64,000 nt of DNA, from contig NW_024468911.1 of the NCBI RefSeq assembly GCF_011745365.1, forward strand, positions 3,404,759 to 3,468,758, given 5' to 3'. The notes under the pieces are model-generated. The model did not search any database, had not been told where the DNA came from, and was given only the letters and a program-made list of their open reading frames with translations. The translations under genes and the position numbers were made by a program. Of the stretch, positions 48,020 through 59,278 are shown piece after piece; position 1 is the first letter of the stretch, and each line of letters begins with the position of its first letter. This stretch comes from Cryphonectria parasitica EP155. Taxonomy: Eukaryota; Ascomycota; Sordariomycetes; Diaporthales; Cryphonectriaceae.

Positions 48020-51000
48020 ATGCAATCAAATGGAAGGCTCGACTCGCCGCGTTCCCCCGAACCCTGGCAGGACCGTACTTGGCACCTGAATCAGTTAATC
48101 CCACTGGGCGGGAGCGGGGATCGCGAGGCAGTAGCGGCGGCGGCGGCAGCAGCAGCAGAAGAAGATCAAGAAGATCTCGCCGTCTATTTCAGGCTCCTAT
48201 CGTTGCGCCCCCCAGATCTCAACCCAGTGTTACCTCAGCTAGTTGCAAACCAACCACCTCAACGCGTACCGTTTCTTGACCAGACATTTCTTGACGAGAT
48301 GGAAGACTTCGTTCCCCAGCCAGACCAGTCTGCAGAGGCCGAGATGGACACCCTAGACGCCGTGGACGCGTGCTTTGTATCTAATGAAACAAAGTCTACA
48401 TGCCGTGCACTAGTGCTCTCGATCTTTCCAGACATTGACCCTGACCACCTCGACGTCCTTTGCGAGGAGCGGCAGTGGTCTTCAAGTGGCGTCCTCGAGC
48501 ACATCCTAAACCAGCAGGAGGACGGCATCCAGTATCCCACGGCTCTGAAGGCCAACCTCAAGAGAAAGCGCGGAGATGAGTATGACGTCCAGAGACAGGA
48601 GAACACCGCCAAGAGGTGGGATAACGAGTGGCGCAGAAATGAGCGTAGGGAACAGTCGTACTTCAAGACAAGGTGCGCCTCGACCTGGCTTCGACTTTTT
48701 ACTTCCCCTTTTGTGGAATCAATGTGCCACCCCGTACTGACTTTTGCGCAGCAACGCCATCTTGACACAGGCTTTTCCACAGTTGTATATGGACGACATG
48801 CGGAAGTACATGGATCAGCATGGCAAGCTTCTCTTTCCCACCTTTCTCGGCCTGTCCAGAGCCGTGGCCGAGTGGGATGACCAGAACCCCCCTTTCCAGA
48901 AGAAGAAGACTAGGGTCTGCAGACACGCTCGTTGCCCCTCAGACGAGGAGATCAAGCTCCGCATCCAAGCAGCTATGTCTGGGGGCGAGCGGGAGGCGCT
49001 GGAGGAGTTCCGTGCCGCCCGCGCCCTCCAGGCGAGAGAGGCTGCAGAGGCGGAAACAAAGAGGCGCAAGGAGCAGGAGGAGATAGACAACTTCGAGACG
49101 GCAAAGGGCGAGGGAAACATCGCCGACTGTGGATGCTGCTACGTCGAGCACGCACTTAACAGGATGGTGCACTGCGATGGCGAAGAGCTACACGTGAGTG
49201 GTCTCCAGTTTTCACTGACGCACCGATCGTTTTGTCTGACTTGCACTAATTGATCTGGCTTATGATCTACAGTGGTTTTGTCGTGATTGCGCCCGTATGA
49301 TGGCCGAGACACAGATAGGCCTTGGCAAGCACACGTTGGCTTGTATGTCCACCGATGGCTGCTCAGGCCAGTTCCCGTCTCATCAACGGGAGATCTTTCT
49401 CGACGCCCACTCATTAACGGCACTGGACCGTATCGAGCAAGAGGCCTCTCTCCGAGATGCTGGTATTGAAAACCTCGAGACATGCCCGTTCTGTCCATTT
49501 GCGATGGTTAGTAGCCTCCAGCGGGCCTAAGATCCCATTTATCAAGCTTTCCCCTTTCCTCCTTTCTTCTCTCTCCCCTCCATCCCTCCGTCCTCCCCCC
49601 CCCCCCCCCCACACCCTCCCTCTCTCTCTTTCCCCAAGTTTCTTATGTTGTTCTTTCTCTATCATGATTGACTCTAACACATCGTAGGAATACCCACCCT
49701 TGGAGGAGGACAAAGAGTTCCGATGCCTGATGCCTGAGTGCAAGGTGGTGAGCTGTCGGGCCTGTCGACAAGAGACTCACATCCCAAAGACTTGCGAAGA
49801 GGCAGCTCTTGAGCGAGGCCATTCAGCTCGCCACGCGATAGAGGAGGCCATGTCAGCAGCCTTGATACGGACATGCAATAAATGCGCAACACCTTTTATC
49901 AAGGAAAACGGCTGCAACAAGGTGGGCATAGGAACAGCCACAGTCTTGGATGATTATATTACTGACAGTTGCTAGATGACCTGCACAAAATGCCGCAACA
50001 TCCAGTGTTACACTTGTTCCAAATCCTGTGATTATACACACTTCAATGACACTGCACGAGGGGGCAGAGTTGGTCAGTGTCCCCTCTTTGACAAGGAGGG
50101 GACTGATGTCCGTCATGCTGAGGAGGTGAAGATTGCCGAGCAGGAAGCCCGCATGAAAGTTCTTGAGGACAATACAGACGTGGATGCTGCATTCTTGGAA
50201 ATCAAGACCTCTGAAAGAGTCCAAAAGGATGAGCAACAACGACTGACAAATGGTAAGTCTCCCCTGGCAGAGTATGGGGGCGGGTGGGAAATGGACATTG
50301 TGAGTCTTGATGGCTGCTGTACTAACACCCATCTCAGATGCATATAGGCATCACCCTGTTGTGGATGCTGGCCAGAGAGCAGGGATACGCCAGCGCATGC
50401 AGCAGGCGATGCATGAACGTAGACGGGCGTTTCGGGCTCAGCGATTAGCCGCTAGAGACGCACATGTTGCGGCCGCACAGCCTTTCCCAGCACCGTTCCA
50501 CGAGGCGCCCCCGGCACCGCTGCAACCGCTTCCACCCCCAGCAGGTGCAGCTTTTCCTCCACGACAGAATCCAGCAGCACCGCCCGTGCCATTACCTGGA
50601 CGGCAGGCTCCGCTTCCCAAGCTAGACGACGTTGTCCCTGCAGCTGCCCGGCCTGGGTGGGCAGCCTGGAATGGCATGGTGCCAAGGCTGGATGAAGCCA
50701 TCGCGAATGTTGCCCCTGGTGTTCGACAAAGTATGCCGTTTTACGCACCACCTCCCGGTCGAGGCCCGCACGGAGTCGCTAATGAGTACCCTCATAGGGC
50801 TGAGAGGGTTGGGCCGCAGGACGAGCCGCTAAACAATCCCCCCGCATGGCTAGGTGCCAACGCATTCGCCCCGCCGCCACTTCCTATGGAGGCAGGTTAC
50901 ATACTGGCCAACCACCCAAGTCTGGTCCCTTTCTTTGATCACAACGCCCCCATGAACTTTCCTGGTATGCCGGCCGCGGCAAACCCGCCACGTGAACGGC

Positions 51001-51293
51001 AAGCACAGAGCCCGGCTCAGCCAGTACCTCAACTAAATCCGCCATACAACCCAGAAGCAGTGGCCGATCCCGCGCAGAGAGCGTACTATGGCCAGATCAG
51101 TATGCTTCAGGGTGCTCTCCCGATGATTGACCTCACTGGGGAGGATGCCGGTAATGGTGCTGCTAATGATGCTGCGGGAAGAGGGCTCCAGGGCGGTAAT
51201 ATGCAGAACCTGGATTTTAACGCGCTTGTGTCGCTTGGAGATGATGCAGAACTAACCCTACGGGAATTTCTCGAGAATGGTGGCCTGCTTTGA
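48020..51293 (+). CDS. RBR (RING-IBR-RING) E3 ubiquitin ligase, RNF216/TRIAD3-like
   Basis: Six exons: 48020-48672, 48752-49193, 49273-49506, 49688-49921, 49976-50252 and 50338-51293; introns of 79, 79, 181, 54 and 85 nt. The joined frame is 931 residues. RING1 begins at C344/C346-C347 with C359, C368, C371 and on to C437/C440. The IBR has C456, C461, C466, C469, H474, C479. RING2 has C506-x2-C509, then C519 as the likely catalytic cysteine (motif GCNKMTC), then C524, C527, C532, C535 and H543. RBR ligases pass ubiquitin from E2 to this cysteine before the substrate. The N-terminus has an Ala/Glu run from GCG/GCA/GAA repeats. The last ~310 residues are Pro/Ala-rich and disordered, ending with an acidic segment (PMIDLTGEDA) that resembles a SUMO-interacting motif. 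The substrate is unknown. Exon borders are hand-derived but all phases agree. Confidence 0.9.
49595..49610 (+). repeat. Poly(C) run of 16 within an intron
   Basis: It lies in the third intron of the RBR ligase gene (49507-49687), in a long pyrimidine-rich stretch upstream of the acceptor, and reads as C on the transcribed RNA. Confidence 0.9.
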
Positions 51294-51858
51294 TTTCTTT
51301 GACACTTCCGAGCTCATCCAAGTGAGTCGGGCGGGGTGGCGGTTCTGCGAGTGTGCGTCAAGGTTCCGATCTGAGGCGTGCTTCACGAATTATGATAACA
51401 GGATACCCAGCATTATCTGTTTGTTTCTTGCTACTTACATGGCACAGCATTTATTGCCGCTTGCATCTTGGTCTAAGCGGTCCTTCAGAAAAGCTTGGGC
51501 GGCGAAAAGATCTTTCAATTATGCGGCCAAGGAGTCACGGAGGGAATGTACGATGGATGGCATGGCGGGTAGCATGATTTTCATTTGCGGTACAGGAGTA
51601 ATTCATAATGCATTATCTTCGAATCGGCGAGGGAAGGTGTCAAGATCATGACCCTTGCTGTGAAAACTACCGTGGCGGTCCTGGCCCCTGGGTCAGCTGA
51701 ACGAACATGATGGGGCACTCTTGTCCTTGGGCAGTGGTTACTTGGTTTCCTCTTCAAGTTGCTGGATGTGGCCGCTGCAATGTAACTTCCTCCCCAAGCA
51801 CCTGCTGCTGACGGGGGTTCCCTTGGTGAAACTTTTTACCACAGCTACAGGCGTCCCT
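51294..51858. other. Convergent 3' region between the RBR ligase and the DCC1-like gene
   Basis: 565 bp without a convincing gene. Minus-strand frames here were checked as possible extra DCC1 exons, but none continues the protein. It is too short for the ~250 residues missing relative to yeast Dcc1. Confidence 0.6.
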
Positions 51859-52230
51859 TCACCTGGTCTTTCCGAACCTCTCGTGCCACTTCCCCCTGGC
51901 AGCGGTCGCAGGTGCACCGGCTCTCTCGGCCTCGGGGACGAGCTCCACCACCTCGTGCACGGTGGCGACTGCGTCGAGGCTGCCTTGATCTGTGGCCTGC
52001 AAGAGGATGAGGGCGTTGGATGTATTCTTTTGCCGAAGCGACCAGGTCCTGTCGTCTGGTGTCTTGAGCAGGCCTGCTGCTTCGGTTGGCTGGAGGCGGA
52101 GCGTGGGCGGGGTCTCAGATTCCAGGAGGGTGAGGAGCTCGGGCGGGAGCTCGAGGAGCCTGTAGCTTTGGTCCGACGGGTTGTGGTTGAGGGGAACACT
52201 GGTGGTGGAGGAGGAGGAGGAGGAGGGCAT
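51859..52230 (-). CDS. Short Dcc1-like sister chromatid cohesion protein
   Basis: A 123-residue frame. The open frame continues upstream to 52254, but that codon is GTG, so the ATG at 52230 is used. After a Ser-rich start, the block SYRLLELPPELLTLLE, then TLRLQPTEAAGLLKTPDDRTWSLRQKNTSNALILL, matches the N-terminal domain pattern of Dcc1 (yeast has YKLIQLTPELL and KTWVLKQRKHSNTVLLM), followed by VATVHEVVELVPE. Dcc1 joins Ctf8 and Ctf18 in an alternative clamp loader for cohesion. Yeast Dcc1 is ~380 residues with C-terminal winged helices; this frame stops after GKWHERFGKTR. Only about 560 bp remain before the oppositely oriented RBR gene, so a full-length protein does not fit. It is either a genuinely short fungal form or a truncated gene. 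Confidence 0.65.
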   Translation of the reverse strand: MPSSSSSSTTSVPLNHNPSDQSYRLLELPPELLTLLESETPPTLRLQPTEAAGLLKTPDDRTWSLRQKNTSNALILLQATDQGSLDAVATVHEVVELVPEAERAGAPATAARGKWHERFGKTR

Positions 52231-53600
52231 GATGAAGAAGATGATGATGATCACTTTTTGTTATAAGGGTATCATTATGGCAGTTGAAAGAGTAAGTATG
52301 TAATCAATAGTACATGGTCAATAAATAGATGGTTAGTGGCCCTCGAGCTCGGCAGACTCCGATCCACGGGGGCAAGACCCGCGCTAATCAGATCACAGCC
52401 GCGGTGGTCCCTGTCGACAGGGATCTACGCGCCTGGGGTGGCTGGTGGGGTTCTTCTGTTTACACTCTGCGGCGCCTGACAACAAGAGGTGAGTGAGGTG
52501 CTGGTATCGACGGTTTTCTCTCGATCCACACCGCCTCTCTCTCTCCCCCCCCAGCACCCAGAACATGGTCTTGACACACTTCCAAGGTTTCCAGCCAGGC
52601 CCAGGTTCCAAGGGTTTCCCACCTGTCGTCCACTGTCCAACGTCTCAACGTTCACTGTCTACTTTTTACAGTTCCTTTTTTTCCACACGCGCACAAGAAG
52701 GCCCAGAAAGGTTCCACCTTGCATTGAGATCGGAAATCTGACACGCCTTTTGCTGACTGGCATTGTTGTGGTCTCTTGACCCGCCCCTGCCCGCAAGCCT
52801 GCCAGCCCAGCCCAGTTCGATTTTCATGGGCCAAAACATTGAGCATTGGTCACACATCACATCATCGGCACAAGCTGTGGTTTACCAGCCCACCTGTTGT
52901 TGTAATTGCTGGTCTGGTCTGTTCCGAATCTGTGTGTCCTTGTAACTTCCTTCGTACACACACTTCCTCGACCCCTCTGTACAAGAACGATCTCGGGGGA
53001 ATACTGATTCCTCCCCTCTACCTCCTACTTCCTCGCCGACTGCAGCTTCTCACGTCGTAACAGTCTCCTCGGTCCTGTTTCTGTTTCTTGTACAATCATT
53101 TTGCCCCGCCTCTGGACCCTTGTCCCACGGTTGTTTCGACGTCCAATTCCCTTCTTTTTTTTTCCCCCCCCCTTCCCCCCCCTTCCCCCCCCCCAAACCT
53201 CTTCTTCACACATTAATATCGTCGCACGCGACCTTTCGTCACACACAGCCACACACGTGTGGCATTCCCACTGCAGCGCAATACTCGCTTCTGCCCCGAC
53301 AGTCTGAGCCTGACGTGACGGGGGCTGGCCGACTGCAGCTCGATTTTGACCTGTCCCACCAGACCGCAGGCCTGGCCTGGCAATGCACCGTTAATCGACT
53401 GCCACTCTGTCGCGCATCGGCTGGACCACACGACCTTGCTGCACCTCAGGTTTCACTGCAGGTTCCCGCAGCACAGGAGCGCACGCCTATTGGACAGTCT
53501 GGTGCGAATCTTGTTTTCGTCCAGAGTCGCGCTGTTCTGTCATCCCGTCCTGTTTGTTCTCAACAGAAACGTTTCTGCCTCCTTCGAGTCGCACACCCGC

Positions 53601-53638
53601 CACACACGCACACACACACGCATACATACACACACACA
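53601..53638 (+). repeat. CA-rich microsatellite in the Bud3-like leader
   Basis: Imperfect CA dinucleotides with interspersed CG and TA units, about 170 nt upstream of the start codon. Confidence 0.8.
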
Positions 53639-53786
53639 GCCCTCGACCGATTCATCTGAACCTTTTCCCCGGCCCGCCGCCCTCGACCACCTTTCACGGC
53701 CCCATCCGAGTCAGCACAGCTTGCTGATCCGCCATATCATACCTGCCCACTGCTTGGCCCCTCCCGAGAAGAAGAGGAAGAAGACC

Positions 53787-53804
53787 ATGCTCCAGGCCCG
53801 CTGA
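53787..53804 (+). promoter_or_regulatory. Minimal upstream ORF six bases before the Bud3-like start
   Basis: ATG at 53787 followed by four codons and TGA (peptide MLQAR), ending only 6 nt before the main ATG at 53811 and in the same frame. If in the mRNA, it would force leaky scanning or very short-range reinitiation. Confidence 0.5.
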
Positions 53805-53810
53805 GCGACC

Positions 53811-56800
53811 ATGGTTCGAGTTACCGAGGAGCTGGCACTGGCGCCCGAGAGCGTCAACCTCTACTACACAAATGACCCTCAGCTGGGCCACCTTCCCATC
53901 CTGGTCTTCCACGGCGCGTCCACCACCGCCAACTTCACCCAGAACAGCTCGCGCATACAGATACATGTCTTCACCCCGGCCGGCTTCCAGTCCTTCCCAC
54001 GACTCACCGTCTCTCCGAACTCTCCCTTCTACTCGGTTGTCAGCCGCCTGCCGCGCGAGTTCCAAGGAGACGAGGTGTACAGAGGCCTCGCCTTTGGCCT
54101 CTTCAAGTATTTCACCGAGCTGCCCGACGCCGTCAGGAGCCTGCTGAGGAAGCAATATCCCAACTCGGCGGGACACAGGCCAGGCTCAGGCCCTGCCCTA
54201 TTCGGTGAACAGCATGCAGCTGATCTTGCCAAGGCCATGGTCAAGTCTGAGAACACAGCCGACATTATTCAGATATTATCAGGCGCCCTGCAGACCCAGC
54301 ACATTAGTAACGTCGATATAGACCTCGTCCTCCCCCCAGGATCCATAATACCGCTCAATTATGACGAGCTCGAGGACGTGCCCGACGATGATGACGACTT
54401 ACTCGACCCGACCCTGAGGCAGTATGGCATGTACGCATCATTAGTGAAGCTGTGGGGCGAGCCTGTGTTCTTGCCGACCTCGAAATTACGCAGGGCACCT
54501 TCGAAACCGACCTCGCTGAACCGGGGCAAGTCTTTCTCCAAAGACCAGAAGGAAGAGCTCCGAGTAAAACTGGTGGAGCTTGTCGAGACGGAGGAGCGCT
54601 ATGTGGCCAAGGTGGAAGAGCTGGTACAGGTCATCGCAGCGGACTTTCGACAATGTGCCAAAAATCGCCCATCCGACAGCATGAGTCCGACCGAGGAGGA
54701 AGTGGACAGGCTGTTTCCCAGATCGGCCGACAGTATCCTGGAGCTCAACTCAGCATTCATGCACGAACTCCGCAGGGCTCTGGACGAGACGGAGGGAGGA
54801 GACGCGGTGAACCACGTGGACGCCTCCCAAGGGAGTGTCTCTCGGGCAGGCGGCTCTGCCAAGGCCAAGGATCCAAGCGGTGCGCTTTCCGTGGCCCGGC
54901 TGTTTTTGGAGTGGTTTCCAAAGTTCACAGATAGCTACCAGGACTATATCCGAGCGAGCCAGAACTTCCCTCATCTCCTGAATGGCTTCCTCGACAAGCA
55001 ATCCAGCTTCCGGCAGAGAGTGGCGCAGAAGGGCGACCAGACGATCCGATCAATATTAATCGAACCGGTCCAGCGATTACCTCGATACAGCCTGCTCATT
55101 GACCAGATTGTGGGATGCCTGCCGATCACGCACCCTGCCTTGCAGCTTATGCTCAAGGCCAGGGACATTATTACCAACATATGTTCGATGGACGAGCCGC
55201 TGGTGGATAAACCTCACGTCACGAACCGTCTCCGGAACATGATCGAGGCCTGGCCTCTCGACCTCGAACCACAAGGTCGCCTGGTGCTGGCCGTCGACTT
55301 CGCCGAGCTGGCCCCGCCGTACTGCTCGGAGATACCCCAGTTGGGAGGACAGGATGCGAACGGCATACTATTGCTTTTCTCCGACTGTGTGGTCATGGTC
55401 AGGAAGAAGTCGAGTTCGAGCCCGACCGGCAGGGAGCTGGTCAGAGAGATCGATAAACCGTCTCCAGCCGGGCTTCTTGCATCAATGACCAATGCAGCAG
55501 GTGGACCGGGGTCATATGATCTTGTCTTTACGGGATGGCATTTTCTTGCTGATGTCCGATTCACCGAGTCAGAGGATGGTCATCTGCTGTGGATGACGTC
55601 CACCAAAGAGATGAAGGCAGCACATACCAGCGACTTTGGGATCGGTAGGGCTGTCACGTCGAACTGCTTCGTCCTGCAGGAGGCCTTTGAGGGAAAGGCT
55701 GGCAAGTTGAGCGAGGACATTGTCAAAGCCCGTGTCGAAGGTCGTTTCTCGGAAAAGGAGCGCGAGTCTCCAACGTGGACGCTGAGATCCGTGAAGATGC
55801 CCGACAACCTCCTGGGCATGCACGCTGCGGTGTTTCAGGAGGCAGCAGAGCAGCTCGTCGGAGGCCGCAGAGAACCTGCACCGATCCGCATCGTGGTCGA
55901 CAACGAGAAGGGCACTAAGGGACACCCGGTCGGACACTACGGTGTCGAGATCGTAACTGAGGTCAGGGGTGGCGACTTGAGACGTGTAAGGATGACCACG
56001 CTTGGTCTGCACGGCAAGCAGTATACGGACGATGTGGCCCTAGAAGATTTCGTACCCACACTGTCCAGACGAAGTAGGTCGCTCTCCGTGTGTCCACCTT
56101 CCCTCAACTTGAACAGCCGCTGACCATGAACACAACAGTCATTCAATTGCTGAGCACTCAATTTAACGTTGCCAATCTCCACATCACCCCTGCATTAGTA
56201 TCTTATTATACAAAGATCGGACGAAGTCTCAACTTCAACGCGTCAAGGGCGGAAAAGACGAGATCGCTGTTCAGCACGTCTCCCGTCAAGATGCTGTCGA
56301 GCTTCCTCGGTGGCAGCACGCCTGATATTACCTCGACGAGCCCTGGACCTAAGCAAAAAGAGCTCCTGCTCAGTCCGCCTCCAAACATCAGCCGGGCAGC
56401 AGTATCCAAAGAGTCCCTAGTGAGCTCCATCAGGAGCCGTACCAGCCAGGACAATGTCCCGATCGGTTTTGAGGAGGACCGGCCTGAGAACCCGCTGGTT
56501 CGTCTCGAGCAGACCTTCACCGGATATGTCGCATGCCTGCAGTCTCGCAAGGGTCATTTCACGGCGCGTCTGCTGATGAATAGGTCCTCGGTCGACGAAC
56601 TTGTGGTCAACGACCTGTACAATCGACTCATGGAAAGCCCATATGACCTGGAGGCTTCTTCTGATGTCACCTCGGAGACCATCTTTGTGGCCTTTGAAAA
56701 GTTCGTACGCATTGCGTGGCAAGAACAGATGGGAGATGTGATGTCGCCTAGACACCTCAATCTTCTCCTGGAGCGAGCAGGCCGCAGGGTACCAGGTGAA

Positions 56801-58681
56801 TTCGGCGACTTTGTACGGTTCCTCTTCAATGAGATGGCACCTCAGAACCGCAGGGCATTCACGGCCCTCATCAAGCTACTTGCAAGCTTACTCGAAGGAT
56901 GCGGCAACGACGGCGACCGCGGGGCGCTGACTCTTGCCTTTGCCGAGCTCTTGGTCGACGACGGAAGCGCCCATAACTATATCAACCTGCTCGACAGGCT
57001 TGTCGAAGACTGTGATCGCATCTTCGAGGACCCTATTGCCATGCTCACCAGTTTCTCCGACCGCAGCTCTGCTCACGGGTCCTGGAACTCGAGGACACGG
57101 GACTACAAACCAGGGACCGGGTCTCTCAACTCCAACACTTCGTCGCTGAGGAGAAAATTTGGATTTGACAATCTCCTGCGGTCCAATAGCAAAAACGACG
57201 GGGATCGCTCTTCAGTATGGCGCACCTTGAGCAAGCACGGGCGAAACCCGGCGACTGGAGAGAGCTCGAGCCTGGGCAGATCTGGAATCGGCCGATCGCA
57301 GTCCATCGAGACAGGCGCCTCTTCGATGCCGAACAAGCTGAGACGGCCAGCCTCACGCGATAGGCCGCGTGTTGCTGGTGCGTTTGATGACTTGAGCACC
57401 CGTCCGCAGAGCGTACATCGACCGTGTAGCTCACACCGGCTCGAGACGATCGGCGAGCCAGACGTTGAGGTCATTGAACCGCCTAAGCCACCCAAGAAGA
57501 AGCGCCGCAGCTCCCTGTCTGACCTCAAAAACCTCATGGAGACGGTCACTCTGGACGATGACCAACCGTCGCCTTTTGAAGCGCCATCGCCTTTTGAAGC
57601 GCCAGCACCTCTGTATTCAGTGGCCCCCCGGCACGCGCCGCCACCTGTTGATCCGCCCGTACCTCTCAATATCACAAAAAAGACACCTACGCCGGTCCCT
57701 GAGAAGGTGGTCACCCCGGAGGAAGAACAACCAACTCTACCTTTAAACATCGCCAAGCAAACATCGGAAAAGTTCAACTCGTCACCTCGCATCCCTGTTC
57801 CTGCAACTTCGAAGATTCCTAAAAGCTTATCGCCGAAGGGGCAAACGACACCACCGCCAACGACCAGACTCCCGATGACGCCTCAGACGACTCGGAGCCT
57901 ACGGTCTCCCCGGCCGAAGATCACTGCTGCAGGCGAGCCTCTGCAACACATCTTTGCCACTCCCCAGGTCCCCTCTCCCGGCGGTTCAATCAGAGTACGG
58001 AAGCACGCAAAGACATTGTCAACGTCAAGTATACCGTCCCTGAAGCCTACTCGACTTCCCCTAGCTGGTGCCTTTACGCCCACGGCCCCTCCTGAGGTCA
58101 ACAAGTCGGCTGTGAAGTCCCCGACTGGGAAACTGCGATTGCAATCGCCGCAGAAGCTCAGAGAGCGGCTGCAGACGGAGAAGAAGGCTGTGGAAGATGT
58201 CGACTCCAGCCTCAAGTCGGAGCTCTCGCGCATCTCGGCAGACATGGCCCGCGTAAACACGATGTTGCCTCGCTCCAACACACAAGACGTCCGCAAGCTC
58301 TCGGCATCGGTCAAGGCACTGGAGGACCGGATCCCAGATGTGCTGCGAGAGCTAGACGAGCGGCAGAAGACCATCCAGGAGGACATGGAGGCGACGGTCA
58401 AGGCAAGCGAGGCCAAGGTGAAGGCAATCGACCAGCTGTACAAGGAGGCGACGGCCGAAAACGAGCTGCTGTACGAGAAGTTCAATACGGAACTGGGCAA
58501 GATCGTCAAGGCGATCCGCGGCAAAGGCCGCGAGGACAGGGAGGAGCTCATCACGAAACTCAAGGACACGAGCGAGGAGACGGCCTACGTCAAGAAGGAG
58601 AACGCAAGACTCAGGAGGGAGATTGTGAGCCTCAGGGCGCTGCTGAAGGGCAGCGGAAGCAGGCGGGAGTCATCGGAGTGA
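53811..58681 (+). CDS. Bud3-like Rho guanine nucleotide exchange factor (DH domain)
   Basis: Two exons, 53811-56073 and 56139-58681, joined across a 65 nt intron (donor GTAGGT, branch CTGACC, acceptor ACAG) to give 1601 residues. The N-terminal ~230 residues are a fungal-specific segment. A Dbl-homology domain lies at about 240-460 (EELRVKLVELVETEERYVAKVEEL, later SILIEPVQRLPRYSLLIDQIV, the conserved last helix). A PH-like region follows (~490-620). Residues ~870-1055 form a helical block resembling a RhoGAP fold without a recognised arginine finger. The tail has Pro/Ser-rich linkers and a coiled coil at ~1425-1590. Size and layout fit Bud3, which acts at septation sites as a Rho4/Cdc42-class exchange factor in filamentous fungi and yeast. 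The DH call is firm and the Bud3 orthology is likely. Confidence 0.85.
57569..57604 (+). repeat. Perfect 18-bp tandem duplication in the Bud3-like gene
   Basis: Two identical head-to-tail 18-mers encode SPFEAP twice in the Pro-rich linker before the coiled coil. The frame is kept. It looks like recent slippage, and copy number may vary between strains. Confidence 0.95.
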
Positions 58682-59278
58682 AAAGGGGGCTGCTTGAGGT
58701 CGTGGGGACTTTCCATCAGCGGCGTTGCACAGCGTTATTTTTTCCCCCCCATTATTCCTCTTCTTCTTTTTTTCTTTTTCTTTCACTCTTCCCCGGGGGA
58801 TATAAAGAGGATTGGTTGTACACACATGATATCACGGGAGTTTTTCTACCGCTGTCCCCCCACCTATTGCTCTCTGAGAGAGGAAACGGGACCGGCTCAA
58901 GGGGGTCTTTTTCCCTTCTTCTTCTTCTGAACACACATTTTCTGTACATATAATGTTTACCTTCGTCAGGAGGGCGGGGATGGAATTGGCGGGAGAGAAA
59001 TGGATGCATCCGATTGCAGACGAATGATGTTGGATTATACATGTAGAACATGTGGACATGTGAAATAGGAGATTCGAATCATGACAAATCGAGATATGCA
59101 TGCAGTCTTTGGGGAAAAAATAAACAATGCTAGCTTCTACCCGCTATGCTCAACATGATGGTGAAGTATGGAATGGCGTATCTGTGTCTCTCCGCCGCGC
59201 CCACCTTGATCCTAGAGTGTAGACCTACGCACTCGAGTCCCTACATGCTATAGGCCACTATAAACCCAGCTGATGCCG
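58682..59278. other. Convergent 3' region between the Bud3-like and MscL-like genes
   Basis: About 600 bp of T-rich 3' sequence with no supported gene. Confidence 0.65.

Larger units (their letters stand above)
52231..53810. other. Upstream region and leader of the Bud3-like gene
   Basis: 1.6 kb without a supported gene. The right half is C/T-rich with CA repeats (53601-53638), as in long fungal 5' leaders. A short upstream ORF lies immediately before the main start. Overlapping frames at 53120-53804 are leader sequence and not genes. Confidence 0.6.

Noticed and set aside
49922..49975. Possible RBR gene break (in-frame stop at 49973-49975)
   Set aside because: The stop lies in a 54-nt intron; splicing restores the RING2 motif GCNKMTC.
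51738..52199. Alternative minus-strand frame over the DCC1-like gene
   Set aside because: Ser/Arg/Pro-rich shadow in another phase; the neighbouring frame carries the Dcc1 motif.
56074..56138. Reading the Bud3-like locus as two separate genes
   Set aside because: The two long frames are joined by a 65-nt intron with good donor, branch site and acceptor in matching phase.
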